A DNA stretch of 64,000 bases from JAAYBF01 sp963716445 (GTDB lineage Bacteria; Actinomycetota; Thermoleophilia; Solirubrobacterales; Thermoleophilaceae), in assembly GCA_963716445.1 (NCBI GenBank), contig OY970313.1:2536125-2600124 (forward strand), in the 5' to 3' direction. Of this stretch, positions 39,379 through 47,218 are shown piece by piece (position 1 is the stretch's first letter; the number at the start of each line of letters is the position of its first letter). The notes under the pieces are model-generated. The model searched no databases. It was not told where the DNA came from and worked only from the letters and a program-made list of their open reading frames with translations. Made by a program: the position numbers and the translations under genes.

Positions 39379-40293
39379 TCAGCCGGCGATCAACAGCTCG
39401 AGCAGCGCCTTCTGGGCGTGCAGCCGGTTCTCGGCCTGGTCCCAGACCGCGGAGCGGGGGCCGTAGAGCACGTCGGCGGCGATCTCCTCGCCGGGGTGGG
39501 CCGGCAGGCAGTGCAGGGCGATCGCCTCGTCGCGGGCGCGAGCGAGGAGCTCGCCGTCGAGCCGGTAGGGCTCGAGGGTGACGCGATTGGCCGCGGCCAC
39601 GGTCGGGTCGTCGCCCATGCTGACCCAGACGTCCGCGTAGATCGCGTGGGCGCCGGCGGCGGCCTCAAGCGGGTCCGTGACGACGGTCGCGGCACCGGCT
39701 CCTTCCGCGCCGGCGCGGGCCAGCTCGACGGCCTCTGGAGCTGGAGCCAGCTCGGGCGGAGCGGCGACCACCACGTCGATCCCCGCCTTGGCCCCGAGGA
39801 TCGTCAGCGACGCCGCGACGTTGTTGCCGTCGCCGACGTAGGCCAGCCGCAGTCCGTCGAGCCGCCCGAAGCGCTCCTTCAGCGTGAGCAGGTCGGCGAG
39901 CGCCTGGCAGGGATGGTGGTCGCGAGTGAGCATGTTCACAACCGGCACGGCCCCGTGCTCGGCAAGCTCCTCGAGCGGTTCGTGGGCGCCGGTGCGGACG
40001 CCGATCGCATGGACGAAGCGCGACAGGACGATCGCCGTGTCGCGGACCGACTCGCCGCGGCTGAGCTGGAGCTCGTCGCCGCGCAGGACGACCGGCGTGC
40101 CGCCCAGCTCGGTGACGCCCACCTCGAACGACACGCGCGTGCGCGTCGACGGCCGCTCGAAGACCAGTGCGACGCTCTTGCCCGCCAGCGCCCGCGATCC
40201 GAGCCGGTCTGCCTTCAGCTCGGCGGCCCGGTCGAGCAGCGAGGCCAGCTCGGCGGCCGTAAGCTCAGCGCCGGTGAGGAAGTGGCGAGTCAC
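39379..40293 (-). CDS. argF: Ornithine carbamoyltransferase
   Basis: This enzyme makes citrulline from ornithine and carbamoyl phosphate in arginine synthesis. The 304-residue protein has the carbamoyl phosphate motif FERPSTRTRVSFE, HHPCQALADLLT, AYVGDGNNVAASL, DVWVSMGDD and HCLPAHPGEEI. The last motif usually has Arg where Pro is found here, but that position varies among OTCs. The other catalytic residues are intact. It starts with GTG, with a TAGGAT box six bases upstream. It overlaps the start region of the divergent EEP gene, and no other arginine gene is adjacent. Confidence 0.93.
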   Translation of the reverse strand: MTRHFLTGAELTAAELASLLDRAAELKADRLGSRALAGKSVALVFERPSTRTRVSFEVGVTELGGTPVVLRGDELQLSRGESVRDTAIVLSRFVHAIGVRTGAHEPLEELAEHGAVPVVNMLTRDHHPCQALADLLTLKERFGRLDGLRLAYVGDGNNVAASLTILGAKAGIDVVVAAPPELAPAPEAVELARAGAEGAGAATVVTDPLEAAAGAHAIYADVWVSMGDDPTVAAANRVTLEPYRLDGELLARARDEAIALHCLPAHPGEEIAADVLYGPRSAVWDQAENRLHAQKALLELLIAG

Positions 40294-41121
40294 TCCGGCA
40301 TCCTAATCCGGCTGCTCACATGGAACCTCTGCCACGGGCGTGACGCGCCGCCGAACCCGGCGCTGCTCAGCTGGCGCTCGCGCCTGACGCGGCGTCCGGA
40401 GCGCGACGCGACGCACGTCCAGGTCAACGTCCCGCTGCGCCGTCAGTTTGCCGCCAGGCTCGCCGGCTGGGAGTGGGACGTCGCGCTGCTGCAGGAGGCG
40501 CCGCCGCGCTGGCTCGCCGATCTCGAGCGGGCGACCGGCGCCGCCGGAAGGCTCGTCCTGACGTCGCGCAACTGGCTGGCGCCGCTGCGCGCCACGCTCG
40601 CCGAATGGAACCCGGACCTGATCGCGTCGAACGAGGGCGGCTCGAACATGGTGCTCGTGCGTCCTCCGGGGCGGCTCGTGGAGAGCGCGGCGGTGAGGCT
40701 CGCCCTGTGGCCGGAGCGGCGCAAGCTGCTGCTGACGCGCGTCGAGCTCGCGGACGGGCGGTCGCTGGCGGTCGCCTGCACGCATCTCTCGGTGTCTTCG
40801 ACGCGTCGTGGCGCCGGCGAGGCGCTGCGCGCGGCCGAGCTGGCGATCGAGTGGGCGGCAGGCGATCCGCTCGTCCTCGGCGGAGACCTCAACCTGCGCC
40901 CGGCGCGGGAGCCGGAGGCCTTCGCCTCGCTGGCCGAGCGCCACCGCCTGGCGCCGGCGACCGGCCCGAAGGCGCTCGACCATCTGCTCGGGCGGGGTGT
41001 CGAGGTCGTCGATCCGCCCACCCCCCTGCGGGCCGTCGAGCGCGAGGTCCCGGGCCCGGGCGATCGAGCGATCCGCCTGTCCGACCACGCCCCGGTCGTC
41101 GCCGCCTTCCGCGTGCGATAG
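40282..41121 (+). CDS. Endonuclease/exonuclease/phosphatase (EEP) family protein
   Basis: This protein of about 279 residues has the EEP fold used by nucleases and phosphoesterases. It shows RLLTWNLCHG with the first metal/catalytic Asn, VALLQEAPP with the metal-binding Glu, CTHLSVSSTRRG, GGDLNLRP, and the terminal SDHAPVVAAF with the catalytic His. No signal peptide is seen, so it is probably cytoplasmic. The start is uncertain. GTG 40282 is the only nearby start codon that keeps the conserved first strand, but it overlaps the divergent argF start by 12 bases. The substrate is unknown. Confidence 0.8.
   Translation: MASHSGILIRLLTWNLCHGRDAPPNPALLSWRSRLTRRPERDATHVQVNVPLRRQFAARLAGWEWDVALLQEAPPRWLADLERATGAAGRLVLTSRNWLAPLRATLAEWNPDLIASNEGGSNMVLVRPPGRLVESAAVRLALWPERRKLLLTRVELADGRSLAVACTHLSVSSTRRGAGEALRAAELAIEWAAGDPLVLGGDLNLRPAREPEAFASLAERHRLAPATGPKALDHLLGRGVEVVDPPTPLRAVEREVPGPGDRAIRLSDHAPVVAAFRVR
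40300..40305 (-). promoter_or_regulatory. Putative -10 box of argF (leaderless)
   Basis: TAGGAT on the minus strand ends six bases before the argF GTG at 40293. Confidence 0.5.
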
Positions 41122-41164
41122 TCCTGGCGAGACCAGCGGACCGACGGAGACCAGGAGGCGCCAG

Positions 41165-41653
41165 ATGGCAGAGCAACGGCAGAGTGGCGCGGCGGGGCGC
41201 GGGACAGGCGGTCGCTCGAGGAAGGCTGCGGCCGCCGGGAGCGTCACCGACCTCCGCGAGGCGCTCAGCAGCCTGATCGATCCGCTCGGCATGGTGATGC
41301 TGACGCGCGAGCGGATCGAGGACGCCCTCAACGACGCTGTCAGCCGGGGCCGCGTCACCGCCGACGACGCGCAGGACCTCGCCACCAGCCTGCTCGAGCG
41401 CGGCCGCCGCCAGACCAACGACGTCCTCGGCGACCTCGAGCACCTGCTGGTTGCCAAGGCGGGGAAGGCGCGCCGCGCCGCCGGCATCGGCGCGAGCTTC
41501 CCGATCGCCGGCTACGACGACCTGACCGCCGCCGACGTCCAGGCCCGGCTCTCCGGCCTGTCGCCGGCGGAGCTGCGCAAGGTCGCCGAGTACGAGCGCC
41601 GGCACGCGAACCGCAAGACGGTCCTGCGCGCCGTCGATCAGCGGCTCGCGTAG
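41165..41653 (+). CDS. Phasin-like helical protein
   Basis: This 162-residue protein has a flexible Gly/Arg/Ala-rich N-terminus and a long amphipathic helical part (LREALSSLIDPLGMVMLTRE, then DALNDAVSRGRVTADDAQDLATSLLERGR). The C-terminal segment is LTAADVQARLSGLSPAELRK followed by VAEYERRHANRKTVL. The helical part resembles polyhydroxyalkanoate granule-associated phasin proteins, and the C-terminal segment looks like a small helical nucleic-acid- or protein-binding module. No PHA synthase gene is nearby, so the phasin label is tentative. The ATG is preceded by AGGAGGCGCCAG. Confidence 0.6.
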   Translation: MAEQRQSGAAGRGTGGRSRKAAAAGSVTDLREALSSLIDPLGMVMLTRERIEDALNDAVSRGRVTADDAQDLATSLLERGRRQTNDVLGDLEHLLVAKAGKARRAAGIGASFPIAGYDDLTAADVQARLSGLSPAELRKVAEYERRHANRKTVLRAVDQRLA

Positions 41654-41673
41654 CTCGTCACCGTCCTGCGAGC

Positions 41674-43059
41674 ATGGATCCCATGGCCGAGACCCCCGCG
41701 GTGAGGCGCCCGCGTCCGCGGCGCGACGAGGAGCTCGAGGTGGCGATCGACTCGCTCGCCTACGGCGGCGCGGGGATCGGGCGCTCGGAGGGGTTCGTCG
41801 TCTTCGTGCGCGGCGCCGTGCCCGGCGACCGCGTCCGCGCCCGGGTCGGCAAGTCGAAGCGCTCGTACGCCGAGGCGGTCGTGGTCGAGCTGCTCGAGCC
41901 GTCGCCCGATCGCGTCGAGCCGGCCGTTGCGCACGCCGGCGCGCCATGGCAGGTGCTGCCCTACGCGCGCCAGCTCGAGGAGAAGCAGCGCCAGGTGAGC
42001 GAGGCGCTCGAGCGCCTCGGCGGCTTCGAGGCGCCGCCGGTCGAGCCGATCGTGCCGGCGGTCGAGCCGCTGCGCTACCGCAACAAGGTCGAGTACTCGT
42101 TCGGCGAGGCCGAGGACGGCCGCCTCGTGCTCGGCACCCACCGCGCCGGGCGCTGGGACGTGATCGACGAGCTGACCGAGGACGTGCTCGCGTCCGAGCG
42201 CGTCGACGCCCTGCGCAACGCCGTCGCCGACTGGTGCCGCGAGCACGACGTGCCGGCCTACGACCGGCGCGACCAGTCGGGCGTGCTGCGCAACCTCGTC
42301 GTGCGCGAGGGCCGGCGCACCGGCGAGCTCCAGGCGCGGTTGATCACGCGGCGCAAGGAGCTGGCGGTCGACGAGCTTGCCGCGGCGGTGCCCGCGAGCA
42401 GCTTCCTCTGGACCAACGTCGAGGGCCTCGGCGAGACGACCACGGGTGGGAGCACCGAGCGGGTCAAGGGCGAGTCGAAGCTCTTCGAGGAGCTGGAGAT
42501 CGGCGGCACGCGCCTGCGCTTCGGCATCTCGCCGGAGGCCTTCTTTCAGACGAACACGGAGATGGCCGAGCGCCTCTACGCGGCCGCCGCCGAGCTCGCC
42601 GGCCTGTCGGGCCGCCAGCGCGTGTTCGACCTCTACTGCGGCCTCGGCACGATCGCGCTCGCGCTCGCGCTCGACTCGCGCGAGGTCGTCGGGGTGGAGA
42701 TCGTCGAGCAGGCGGTCGCCGACGCGATCGCCAACGCGGAGCTCAACGGCATCGACAACGCGCGCTTCTACGCCGGCGACATCCGCACCGCCATGCGACC
42801 GCTGATCGAGGAGGAGGGCGCGGCCGACGTCGTCGTCGTCGACCCTCCGCGCGCCGGGTTGTCGCAGAAGGTGGTGCGACGGGTGCTCGAGGTCGGGGCG
42901 CCGACGATCGTCTACGTCTCCTGCAACCCGACCACGCTTGCGCCAAATGCGCGCCAGATGGTCGATGCGGGTTACGAGCTGGTGACGGTCAGGCCGGTCG
43001 ACATGTTCCCGCAGACGCCGCACATCGAGTCGGTGGCGCTGCTGCGGCGTTCTGTTTGA
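41674..43059 (+). CDS. RNA (uracil-C5)-methyltransferase, RlmD/TrmA family
   Basis: This 461-residue enzyme has an N-terminal TRAM domain (LEVAIDSLAYGGAGIGRSEG to about residue 75). A central domain and a C-terminal SAM-methyltransferase domain follow, with LYCGLGTIALALA, VVVDPPRAGLS and the catalytic Cys in YVSCNPTTLA. The cysteines that bind the [4Fe-4S] cluster in RlmD (C-x5-CGGC) are absent: the matching region reads AGAPWQVLPYARQLEEKQ. It may thus be the cluster-free form common in some lineages. The target uridine (23S rRNA or tRNA) cannot be told. Alternative start ATG is 41683. Confidence 0.88.
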   Translation: MDPMAETPAVRRPRPRRDEELEVAIDSLAYGGAGIGRSEGFVVFVRGAVPGDRVRARVGKSKRSYAEAVVVELLEPSPDRVEPAVAHAGAPWQVLPYARQLEEKQRQVSEALERLGGFEAPPVEPIVPAVEPLRYRNKVEYSFGEAEDGRLVLGTHRAGRWDVIDELTEDVLASERVDALRNAVADWCREHDVPAYDRRDQSGVLRNLVVREGRRTGELQARLITRRKELAVDELAAAVPASSFLWTNVEGLGETTTGGSTERVKGESKLFEELEIGGTRLRFGISPEAFFQTNTEMAERLYAAAAELAGLSGRQRVFDLYCGLGTIALALALDSREVVGVEIVEQAVADAIANAELNGIDNARFYAGDIRTAMRPLIEEEGAADVVVVDPPRAGLSQKVVRRVLEVGAPTIVYVSCNPTTLAPNARQMVDAGYELVTVRPVDMFPQTPHIESVALLRRSV

Positions 43060-43081
43060 GGGGGACTGGCTCGGCGGGGGT

Positions 43082-43215
43082 GGTGGCGTTCCTGTGAGGC
43101 GTCCTCGAGGTGCTCCTTCGTGCGGGGTGGCGTTCCTGTGGGGCGTCCTTGAGGCGCTCCGTCGGGCGGGGGTGGCGTTCCTGTGGGGTGTACTTGAGGC
43201 GCTCCGTCGGACGGG
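43082..43215. repeat. Tandem 44-45 bp repeat, three copies
   Basis: Units begin at 43082, 43126 and 43171 with GGTGGCGTTCCTGTG, followed by GGCGTCC or GTGTACT, TGAGGCGCTCC and a G-rich end. Units 2 and 3 could encode VAFLWGVLEALRR repeated in frame, but unit 1 has a TGA in that frame. Inverted, diverged copies of the same unit (CCCCACAGGAGCG) occur at 43642-43655 and 43773-43786 on the other flank. Confidence 0.8.
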
Positions 43216-43618
43216 GGTTTGGGGGGCGCTGTAGGAGTTGGGCTAGTTGCGGTGCCGGGCCCTTGGCTGGGTAGGGAGGAATGCGAGGTGGCTGGTGGCC
43301 GGCAGTGGGCGTCGCTCGGTGGCCTTGGTGCTCGATTGGGCGCCGTGGCTCTCGAACCGTCCCTTTTGGGGCCCCCTCGGAAGAGAGTGGAACATTGACT
43401 GGGGCAGAGCCCAGTCAATGTTCCACTCGTTCTCGGAGGGAGGGGTTCTGGGCCTCAAAACGGCTGTCTGGCCCGGGAAACTGCTGAATACCACTGAGAA
43501 CCACGGCGATCGGGGACCAAGGGCGCCGATCGAAGCCCAGCCACCGCCTCACCGCCCTACCCAGCCAAGGGACCGGCACCGCAACTAGCCAAACTCGTAC
43601 AGCGCCCCCCAAACCCCC
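43213..43618. repeat. Long inverted repeat, 64-bp arms
   Basis: The left arm (43213-43276, starting GGGGGTTTGGGGGGCGCTGT) and the reverse complement of the right arm (43555-43618) differ at about three of 64 positions. Similarity continues outward into the 45-bp repeat unit and partly inward (GAGG-GGTGGCTGG, CCTTGG, GATCG-type blocks). Arms are separated by 278 bases with the perfect hairpin near the middle. A transcript could fold into a very long stem. Confidence 0.85.
43385..43428. repeat. Perfect 19-bp hairpin, dispersed palindromic repeat copy 2
   Basis: GAGTGGAACATTGACTGGG is followed by a GCAGAG loop and the exact reverse complement. The ends match the repeat at 15542-15587. It lies at the centre of the large inverted repeat and could terminate transcription from both sides. 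There is no U-tract, and the conserved sequence suggests something more than a terminator. Confidence 0.9.
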
Positions 43619-43805
43619 GCACGAAACCGCGCCTCAAGGACGCCCCACAGGAGCGAAGAGCCGCATGGGGACGGCGGGGAAGGGAACCGCGCGGGTCGCG
43701 CCTCGAGGACAACCCTTGGGAGCGCGGAGAACGCCCGGGCAGGATGTGCGAACTCGCCCGCCCCCAAGGGCGCCCCACAGGAGCGCCGCGCGCCCCCCAC
43801 CGCCG

Positions 43806-44285
43806 CTAGCGACGCAGCCCGAAGCCGCGGAGCAGCATCAGGGCCTGCTCGCCGAGGCCGCCGCGGGCGGGGAGGAGGCCGAGTTGGGTGGCGGCGTCGT
43901 AGAGGTCGAAGAAGCCGCGGGCGCGGTGGATGCGGTCGTCGCGCAGCTCGAGGTAGTGGAGGCCGTGGAGGGTGACGAAGCGGTCGGTGGCCGGCAGCAG
44001 GCCGAGCGAGCCGCGGTTGGTCCCGGCCAGCCGCCAGGGGACGCAGGCGTGCTGGCCGCGCTGCAGCGGTGGCGCCGTGGCCTCGATCCGGACGTCGGGG
44101 AACGCCTCGCGGAGGCGCGTGGCGTGGGCCTCGACCGCTGCGGGGCCGGTCAGTGGCCGCGACGCGAGCGGATCCTCGTAGCCGACGTCGACGGTGCAGC
44201 AGTCGGCGAAGCCCTCGCCCGCCGTCCAAGCCGCCGTCCACCGCTCACCCAGACGGTCGATCTCCGAACGCTCCGGAACGGTCAT
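43806..44285 (-). CDS. SnoaL/NTF2-like protein
   Basis: This 159-residue protein has an NTF2-like alpha+beta fold: RLGERWTAAWTAG, CCTVDVGYEDPLASRPLTGPAAVEAH, FPDVRIEATAPP, ACVPWRLAGTNRG and LHYLELRDDRIHRARGFFDL. Such proteins include polyketide cyclases, small isomerases and binding proteins. The pattern of W-R-G near a Gly-rich loop is like ester cyclase-type SnoaL proteins. The ATG at 44285 was preferred to a TTG at 44303. The function is unknown. The gene lies 97 bases downstream of the thiG end on the same strand. Confidence 0.75.
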   Translation of the reverse strand: MTVPERSEIDRLGERWTAAWTAGEGFADCCTVDVGYEDPLASRPLTGPAAVEAHATRLREAFPDVRIEATAPPLQRGQHACVPWRLAGTNRGSLGLLPATDRFVTLHGLHYLELRDDRIHRARGFFDLYDAATQLGLLPARGGLGEQALMLLRGFGLRR

Positions 44286-44382
44286 GAGGCGAGCGAGAGC
44301 CAAGCCCGCCGAGGCGGGACGCGAGACGGATGCTGGCCGGCGAGTGCTCGATGGAGCCGGCAGCCGCCGGTCCGCGACCGCC

Positions 44383-45153
44383 TCACGAGAGCTCGGCGAC
44401 GCCCTCGGTCGGGCTCGACGCCTCGCCGTAGAGGCGGCGCGGGATGCGGCCGGCGCGGCGGGCGGCGAAGCCGGCCTCGACGGCCTTGCGCATCGCCGTC
44501 GCCATCGCCACCGGGTCCTGGGCGCGGGACACCGCGCTGGAGAGCAACACGGCGTCGCAGCCGGCCTCCATCGCCAAGGCCGCGTCGGAGGCGGTGCCGA
44601 TGCCGGCGTCGAGGACGACCGGCACGCTGGCGGACTCGACGATCAGGCGCAGGTTGTAGGGATTGGCGATGCCCATGCCGCTGCCGATCGGCGAGCCGAG
44701 CGGCATCACGGCGGCGCAGCCGGCGTCCTCGAGCCGGCGCGCGAGGATCGGGTCGTCGTTGGTGTAGGGCAGGACCGTGAAGCCGTCGGAGACGAGCTCC
44801 TCGGCCGCGTCGAGCAGCTCGCCCGGGTCGGGCAGCAGCGTCTTGTCGTCGCCGATCACCTCGAGCTTGACCCAGTCCGTCTCGAGCGCCTCGCGGCCGA
44901 GCCGCGCGGTGGTGACCGCGTCGCGAGCGGTGAAGCAGCCGGCGGTGTTCGGCAGCACGAAGCAGCCGCAGTCGTCGAGCACCTCGAGGATCGACCCGCG
45001 CGCGGCCGGGTCGACGCGGCGCAGCGCCACCGTCGCCATCTCGGCGCCCGAGGCGAGCACGGCGGCGCGCATCGAGTCGAGGCTGCGAAAGCCTCCCGTG
45101 CCGATGATCAGCCGCGACTCGAACGGGCGGCCGGCGATCTCCAATGCGCTCAC
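44383..45153 (-). CDS. thiG: Thiazole synthase ThiG
   Basis: ThiG forms the thiazole phosphate moiety of thiamine from DXP, dehydroglycine and ThiS thiocarboxylate. The 256-residue (beta/alpha)8 protein has SRLIIGTGGFRSLDSMRAAV, VALRRVD, NTAGCFTARDAV, DWVKLEVIGDDKTLLPDP with the Schiff-base Lys, VMPLGSPIGSGMGI, and DAGIGTASDAALAMEAGCDA then VLLSSAVSRA. The GTG start at 45153 has GGGAGG upstream. It lies four bases after thiS, and dehydroglycine is probably supplied by the adjacent thiO product. Confidence 0.95.
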   Translation of the reverse strand: MSALEIAGRPFESRLIIGTGGFRSLDSMRAAVLASGAEMATVALRRVDPAARGSILEVLDDCGCFVLPNTAGCFTARDAVTTARLGREALETDWVKLEVIGDDKTLLPDPGELLDAAEELVSDGFTVLPYTNDDPILARRLEDAGCAAVMPLGSPIGSGMGIANPYNLRLIVESASVPVVLDAGIGTASDAALAMEAGCDAVLLSSAVSRAQDPVAMATAMRKAVEAGFAARRAGRIPRRLYGEASSPTEGVAELS

Positions 45154-45157
45154 GGCC

Positions 45158-45367
45158 TCATCCTCCCTGAACCGCCTGGAGCACCTCGACGCGATCGTCA
45201 GCGACCAGCGTCCGCGACGTCCAGGCGCCGCGCGGGACCACCTCGCCATCGACCGCCGCGGCGACGCCGCGCCCGTCGTCCGGCGCTCCGACGGCGCGCA
45301 CCGCGTCCGCGACGGTCGCCCCGTCGGGGAGCTCGCGCGACTCGCCGTTGATCGTCACCGTGAGCAC
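45158..45367 (-). CDS. thiS: Sulfur carrier protein ThiS
   Basis: ThiS is the ubiquitin-like sulfur carrier for thiazole synthesis. The 69-residue protein reads VLTVTINGESRELPDGATVA at its start and ends VLQAVQGG, with the required C-terminal Gly-Gly that becomes a thiocarboxylate. The size is normal. The GTG start overlaps the thiO stop by one base (TAGTG), so it is coupled to thiO and precedes thiG by four bases. Confidence 0.93.
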   Translation of the reverse strand: MLTVTINGESRELPDGATVADAVRAVGAPDDGRGVAAAVDGEVVPRGAWTSRTLVADDRVEVLQAVQGG

Positions 45368-46509
45368 TACGTTCGGACCTCGCCGAAGAAGCGTTCGGGG
45401 TGAAACGGCGCGCACGCGGCCGGCAGCTCGCCGTCGGCGAGCAGCTGGACGATCGCGCGCGCGGTGAACGGGGCCAGCATCACGCCGTTGCGGTAGTGGC
45501 CGGTCGCCCAGAGCAGGCCGTGGGGCTCGCCGGGACCGATCGCCGGGGCGTTGTCCGGCGTGCCCGGTCGCAGCCCGGCCCGCGCCCGCACCAGCTCAAG
45601 CTCGCCGACGTCGGGCAGGATCTCCCACGCCGCCTCGAGCAGCCGGTGGACGCCGTCGGCGGTGACGGCGGTGTCGAAGCCCTGCTCCTCCTGCGTCGCC
45701 CCGAGGACGACGCTGCCGTCGCCGCGCGTGACCAGGTAGCAGCGCGGCGACCGGACGACGTGGCGCGCCGGTGGCCGGTAGCCGCGGCGGACGCGCAGCT
45801 CGAGCAGCTGGCCCTTGACCGGACGGATCGGGGGCGCGGACGCCTCCGTCGCCAGGCCTCCCTCGGCGCTCCACGCGCCGGCCGCGACGAGCACCGCGCC
45901 GGCGGCGAATCCCTCGCCGTCGGCGGTGTGGACGCCGCCGACTCGCCCGCCCGCCGTCTCGATCCCCGTGACCTCGGCGCCGGTCCTCAGCTCGCCGCCC
46001 GCGGCCTCCAGCGCCACCGTGAGCGCCCGCAGCACGGCGCCCGGATCGGCATGGCCGTCCTGCGGCGCGTGGATCGCGCCGGCGATCCGCGGCGACAGCC
46101 CCGGCTCGCGCCGGCGCGCCGCGCGCGGCGCAAGCCACTCCGCGTCGAGCCCGAGCTCGACCTGGAAGGCGTGCAGGCGGCGCAGCTCCTCGGCGTCGTC
46201 GCGATCGGCGGCCACCACGAGCGCGCCCGACTCGGTGTACCCGGTCGGCAGCGCGGTCAGCTCCTCGAGCTCGGCCGCGAACGCCGGCCACTGCGCGCGC
46301 GCCTCGACGTTGAGCCGCAGCAGCGCCTCCTCGCCGAAGCTCGCCTCGGTGACCGGCGCGAGCATCCCCGCGGCGACCCCCGAGGCGCCCGTCCCCGGCG
46401 CGTCGCGCTCGAGCACGAGCACCGACATGCCGGCCTGCGCGCAGCGCCAGGCGCAGCTCAGGCCGATCGCTCCGGCGCCGACCACTACGAGGTCGTGAGC
46501 GCGTTCCAT
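45367..46509 (-). CDS. thiO: Glycine oxidase ThiO
   Basis: ThiO is an FAD-dependent oxidase that converts glycine to iminoglycine (dehydroglycine) for ThiG. The 380-residue protein has LVVVGAGAIGLSCAWRCAQAG (FAD dinucleotide fold), GASGVAAGMLAPVTEASFG, a D-amino-acid-oxidase-type middle domain and a C-terminal GLRPGTPDNAPAIGP with TGHYRNGVMLAP. These are typical ThiO features. The ATG at 46509 has a TACCGT box eight bases upstream. It heads thiO-thiS-thiG and is divergent from thiE. Confidence 0.93.
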   Translation of the reverse strand: MERAHDLVVVGAGAIGLSCAWRCAQAGMSVLVLERDAPGTGASGVAAGMLAPVTEASFGEEALLRLNVEARAQWPAFAAELEELTALPTGYTESGALVVAADRDDAEELRRLHAFQVELGLDAEWLAPRAARRREPGLSPRIAGAIHAPQDGHADPGAVLRALTVALEAAGGELRTGAEVTGIETAGGRVGGVHTADGEGFAAGAVLVAAGAWSAEGGLATEASAPPIRPVKGQLLELRVRRGYRPPARHVVRSPRCYLVTRGDGSVVLGATQEEQGFDTAVTADGVHRLLEAAWEILPDVGELELVRARAGLRPGTPDNAPAIGPGEPHGLLWATGHYRNGVMLAPFTARAIVQLLADGELPAACAPFHPERFFGEVRT

Positions 46510-46517
46510 CGCCACAC

Positions 46518-46523
46518 ACGGTA
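46518..46523 (-). promoter_or_regulatory. Putative -10 box of thiO (leaderless)
   Basis: TACCGT on the minus strand ends eight bases before the thiO ATG. The 52-base thiO-thiE gap leaves no room for a TPP riboswitch in either leader. Confidence 0.5.
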
Positions 46524-46561
46524 CCCCTGCGCCGGTCCGGTCCTCTGCGAGGATGGGGTCG

Positions 46562-47218
46562 ATGACCACCGCAGCACAGCGCCGCGAGCGGCTCGCGCGG
46601 GCACGCCTCTACCTCGTGGCCGACAGCGCGATGCCGGACGCGGCGGTGGCGGCAGCGCTGGCGGGCGGCGTCGACATGCTGCAGCTGCGCGACCCCGCGC
46701 TCGACGACGAGGCGCTGCTGCGCCGCGCGGCCGCCTGGCGCGCCCTGTGCGACGAGCACGACGCGCTGCTGTGGCTGAACGACCGTCCCGACCTCGCCAG
46801 CCGCGCCGGCGCCGACGGCGTCCACGTCGGGCAGGACGACATGCCGATCGCCCAGGCGCGCGAGGTCGCCGGGCCCGATCTGCTCGTCGGACTCTCGACC
46901 CACGCACCGGACCAGCTCGAGGCGGGCATCGCCGCCGGCGCCGATCAGCTGAGCGTCGGGCCGGTGTGGGAGACGCCGACCAAGCCGGGGCGGCCCGCGG
47001 CGGGGCTCGACTACGTGCGCGCGGCCGCCGCGCGGCGGCCGCCGCAACCGTGGTTCGCGATCGGCGGGATCGACGCCGCGAACGTCGGCGACGTGGTGGC
47101 GGCCGGCGCCGAGCGCCTCGTGGTGGTGCGCGCGATCCGCGACTCGAACGACCCGCGCCGGGCGGCTGCCGACCTGCGCGCGGCGCTCGAGAGGAGCCCC
47201 GTTGGCGCAGCGCAGTAG
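46562..47218 (+). CDS. thiE: Thiamine-phosphate synthase ThiE
   Basis: ThiE joins HMP-pyrophosphate and thiazole phosphate to give thiamine phosphate. The 218-residue TIM-barrel protein has LYLVADSAMPDAAV, VDMLQLRDPALDDEALLRR, LWLNDRPDLASRAGADGVHV then GQDD, GLSTHAPDQLEAG, the phosphate loop SVGPVWETPTKPGR and AIGGIDAANVGDV. The start may be ATG 46553 or 46562. The later one is preferred because GAGGAT ends seven bases before it, as at leaderless genes. It is divergent from thiO and overlaps the next gene by 17 bases. Confidence 0.93.
   Translation: MTTAAQRRERLARARLYLVADSAMPDAAVAAALAGGVDMLQLRDPALDDEALLRRAAAWRALCDEHDALLWLNDRPDLASRAGADGVHVGQDDMPIAQAREVAGPDLLVGLSTHAPDQLEAGIAAGADQLSVGPVWETPTKPGRPAAGLDYVRAAAARRPPQPWFAIGGIDAANVGDVVAAGAERLVVVRAIRDSNDPRRAAADLRAALERSPVGAAQ

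Larger units (their letters stand above)
43060..43805. other. Gene-free region dominated by a large imperfect inverted repeat
   Basis: No supported gene lies in these 746 bases between the convergent methyltransferase and SnoaL-like genes. Short open frames here are by-products of the repeats. The region has three 44-45 bp direct repeats on the left, 64-bp inverted arms, related bases between the arms, and a central 19-bp hairpin. It is listed in parts below. Confidence 0.8.

Noticed and set aside
43247..43588. Short open frames within the inverted repeat, including ones with EWNIDW and MFHS peptides
   Set aside because: They follow the palindrome and its arms in both directions, so they are a by-product of repeat sequence. 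No ribosome binding site or leaderless box supports them.
46510..46561. TPP riboswitch upstream of the thiamine genes
   Set aside because: The divergent gap is only about 52 bases, and the conserved CTGAGA and thi-box sequences are absent.
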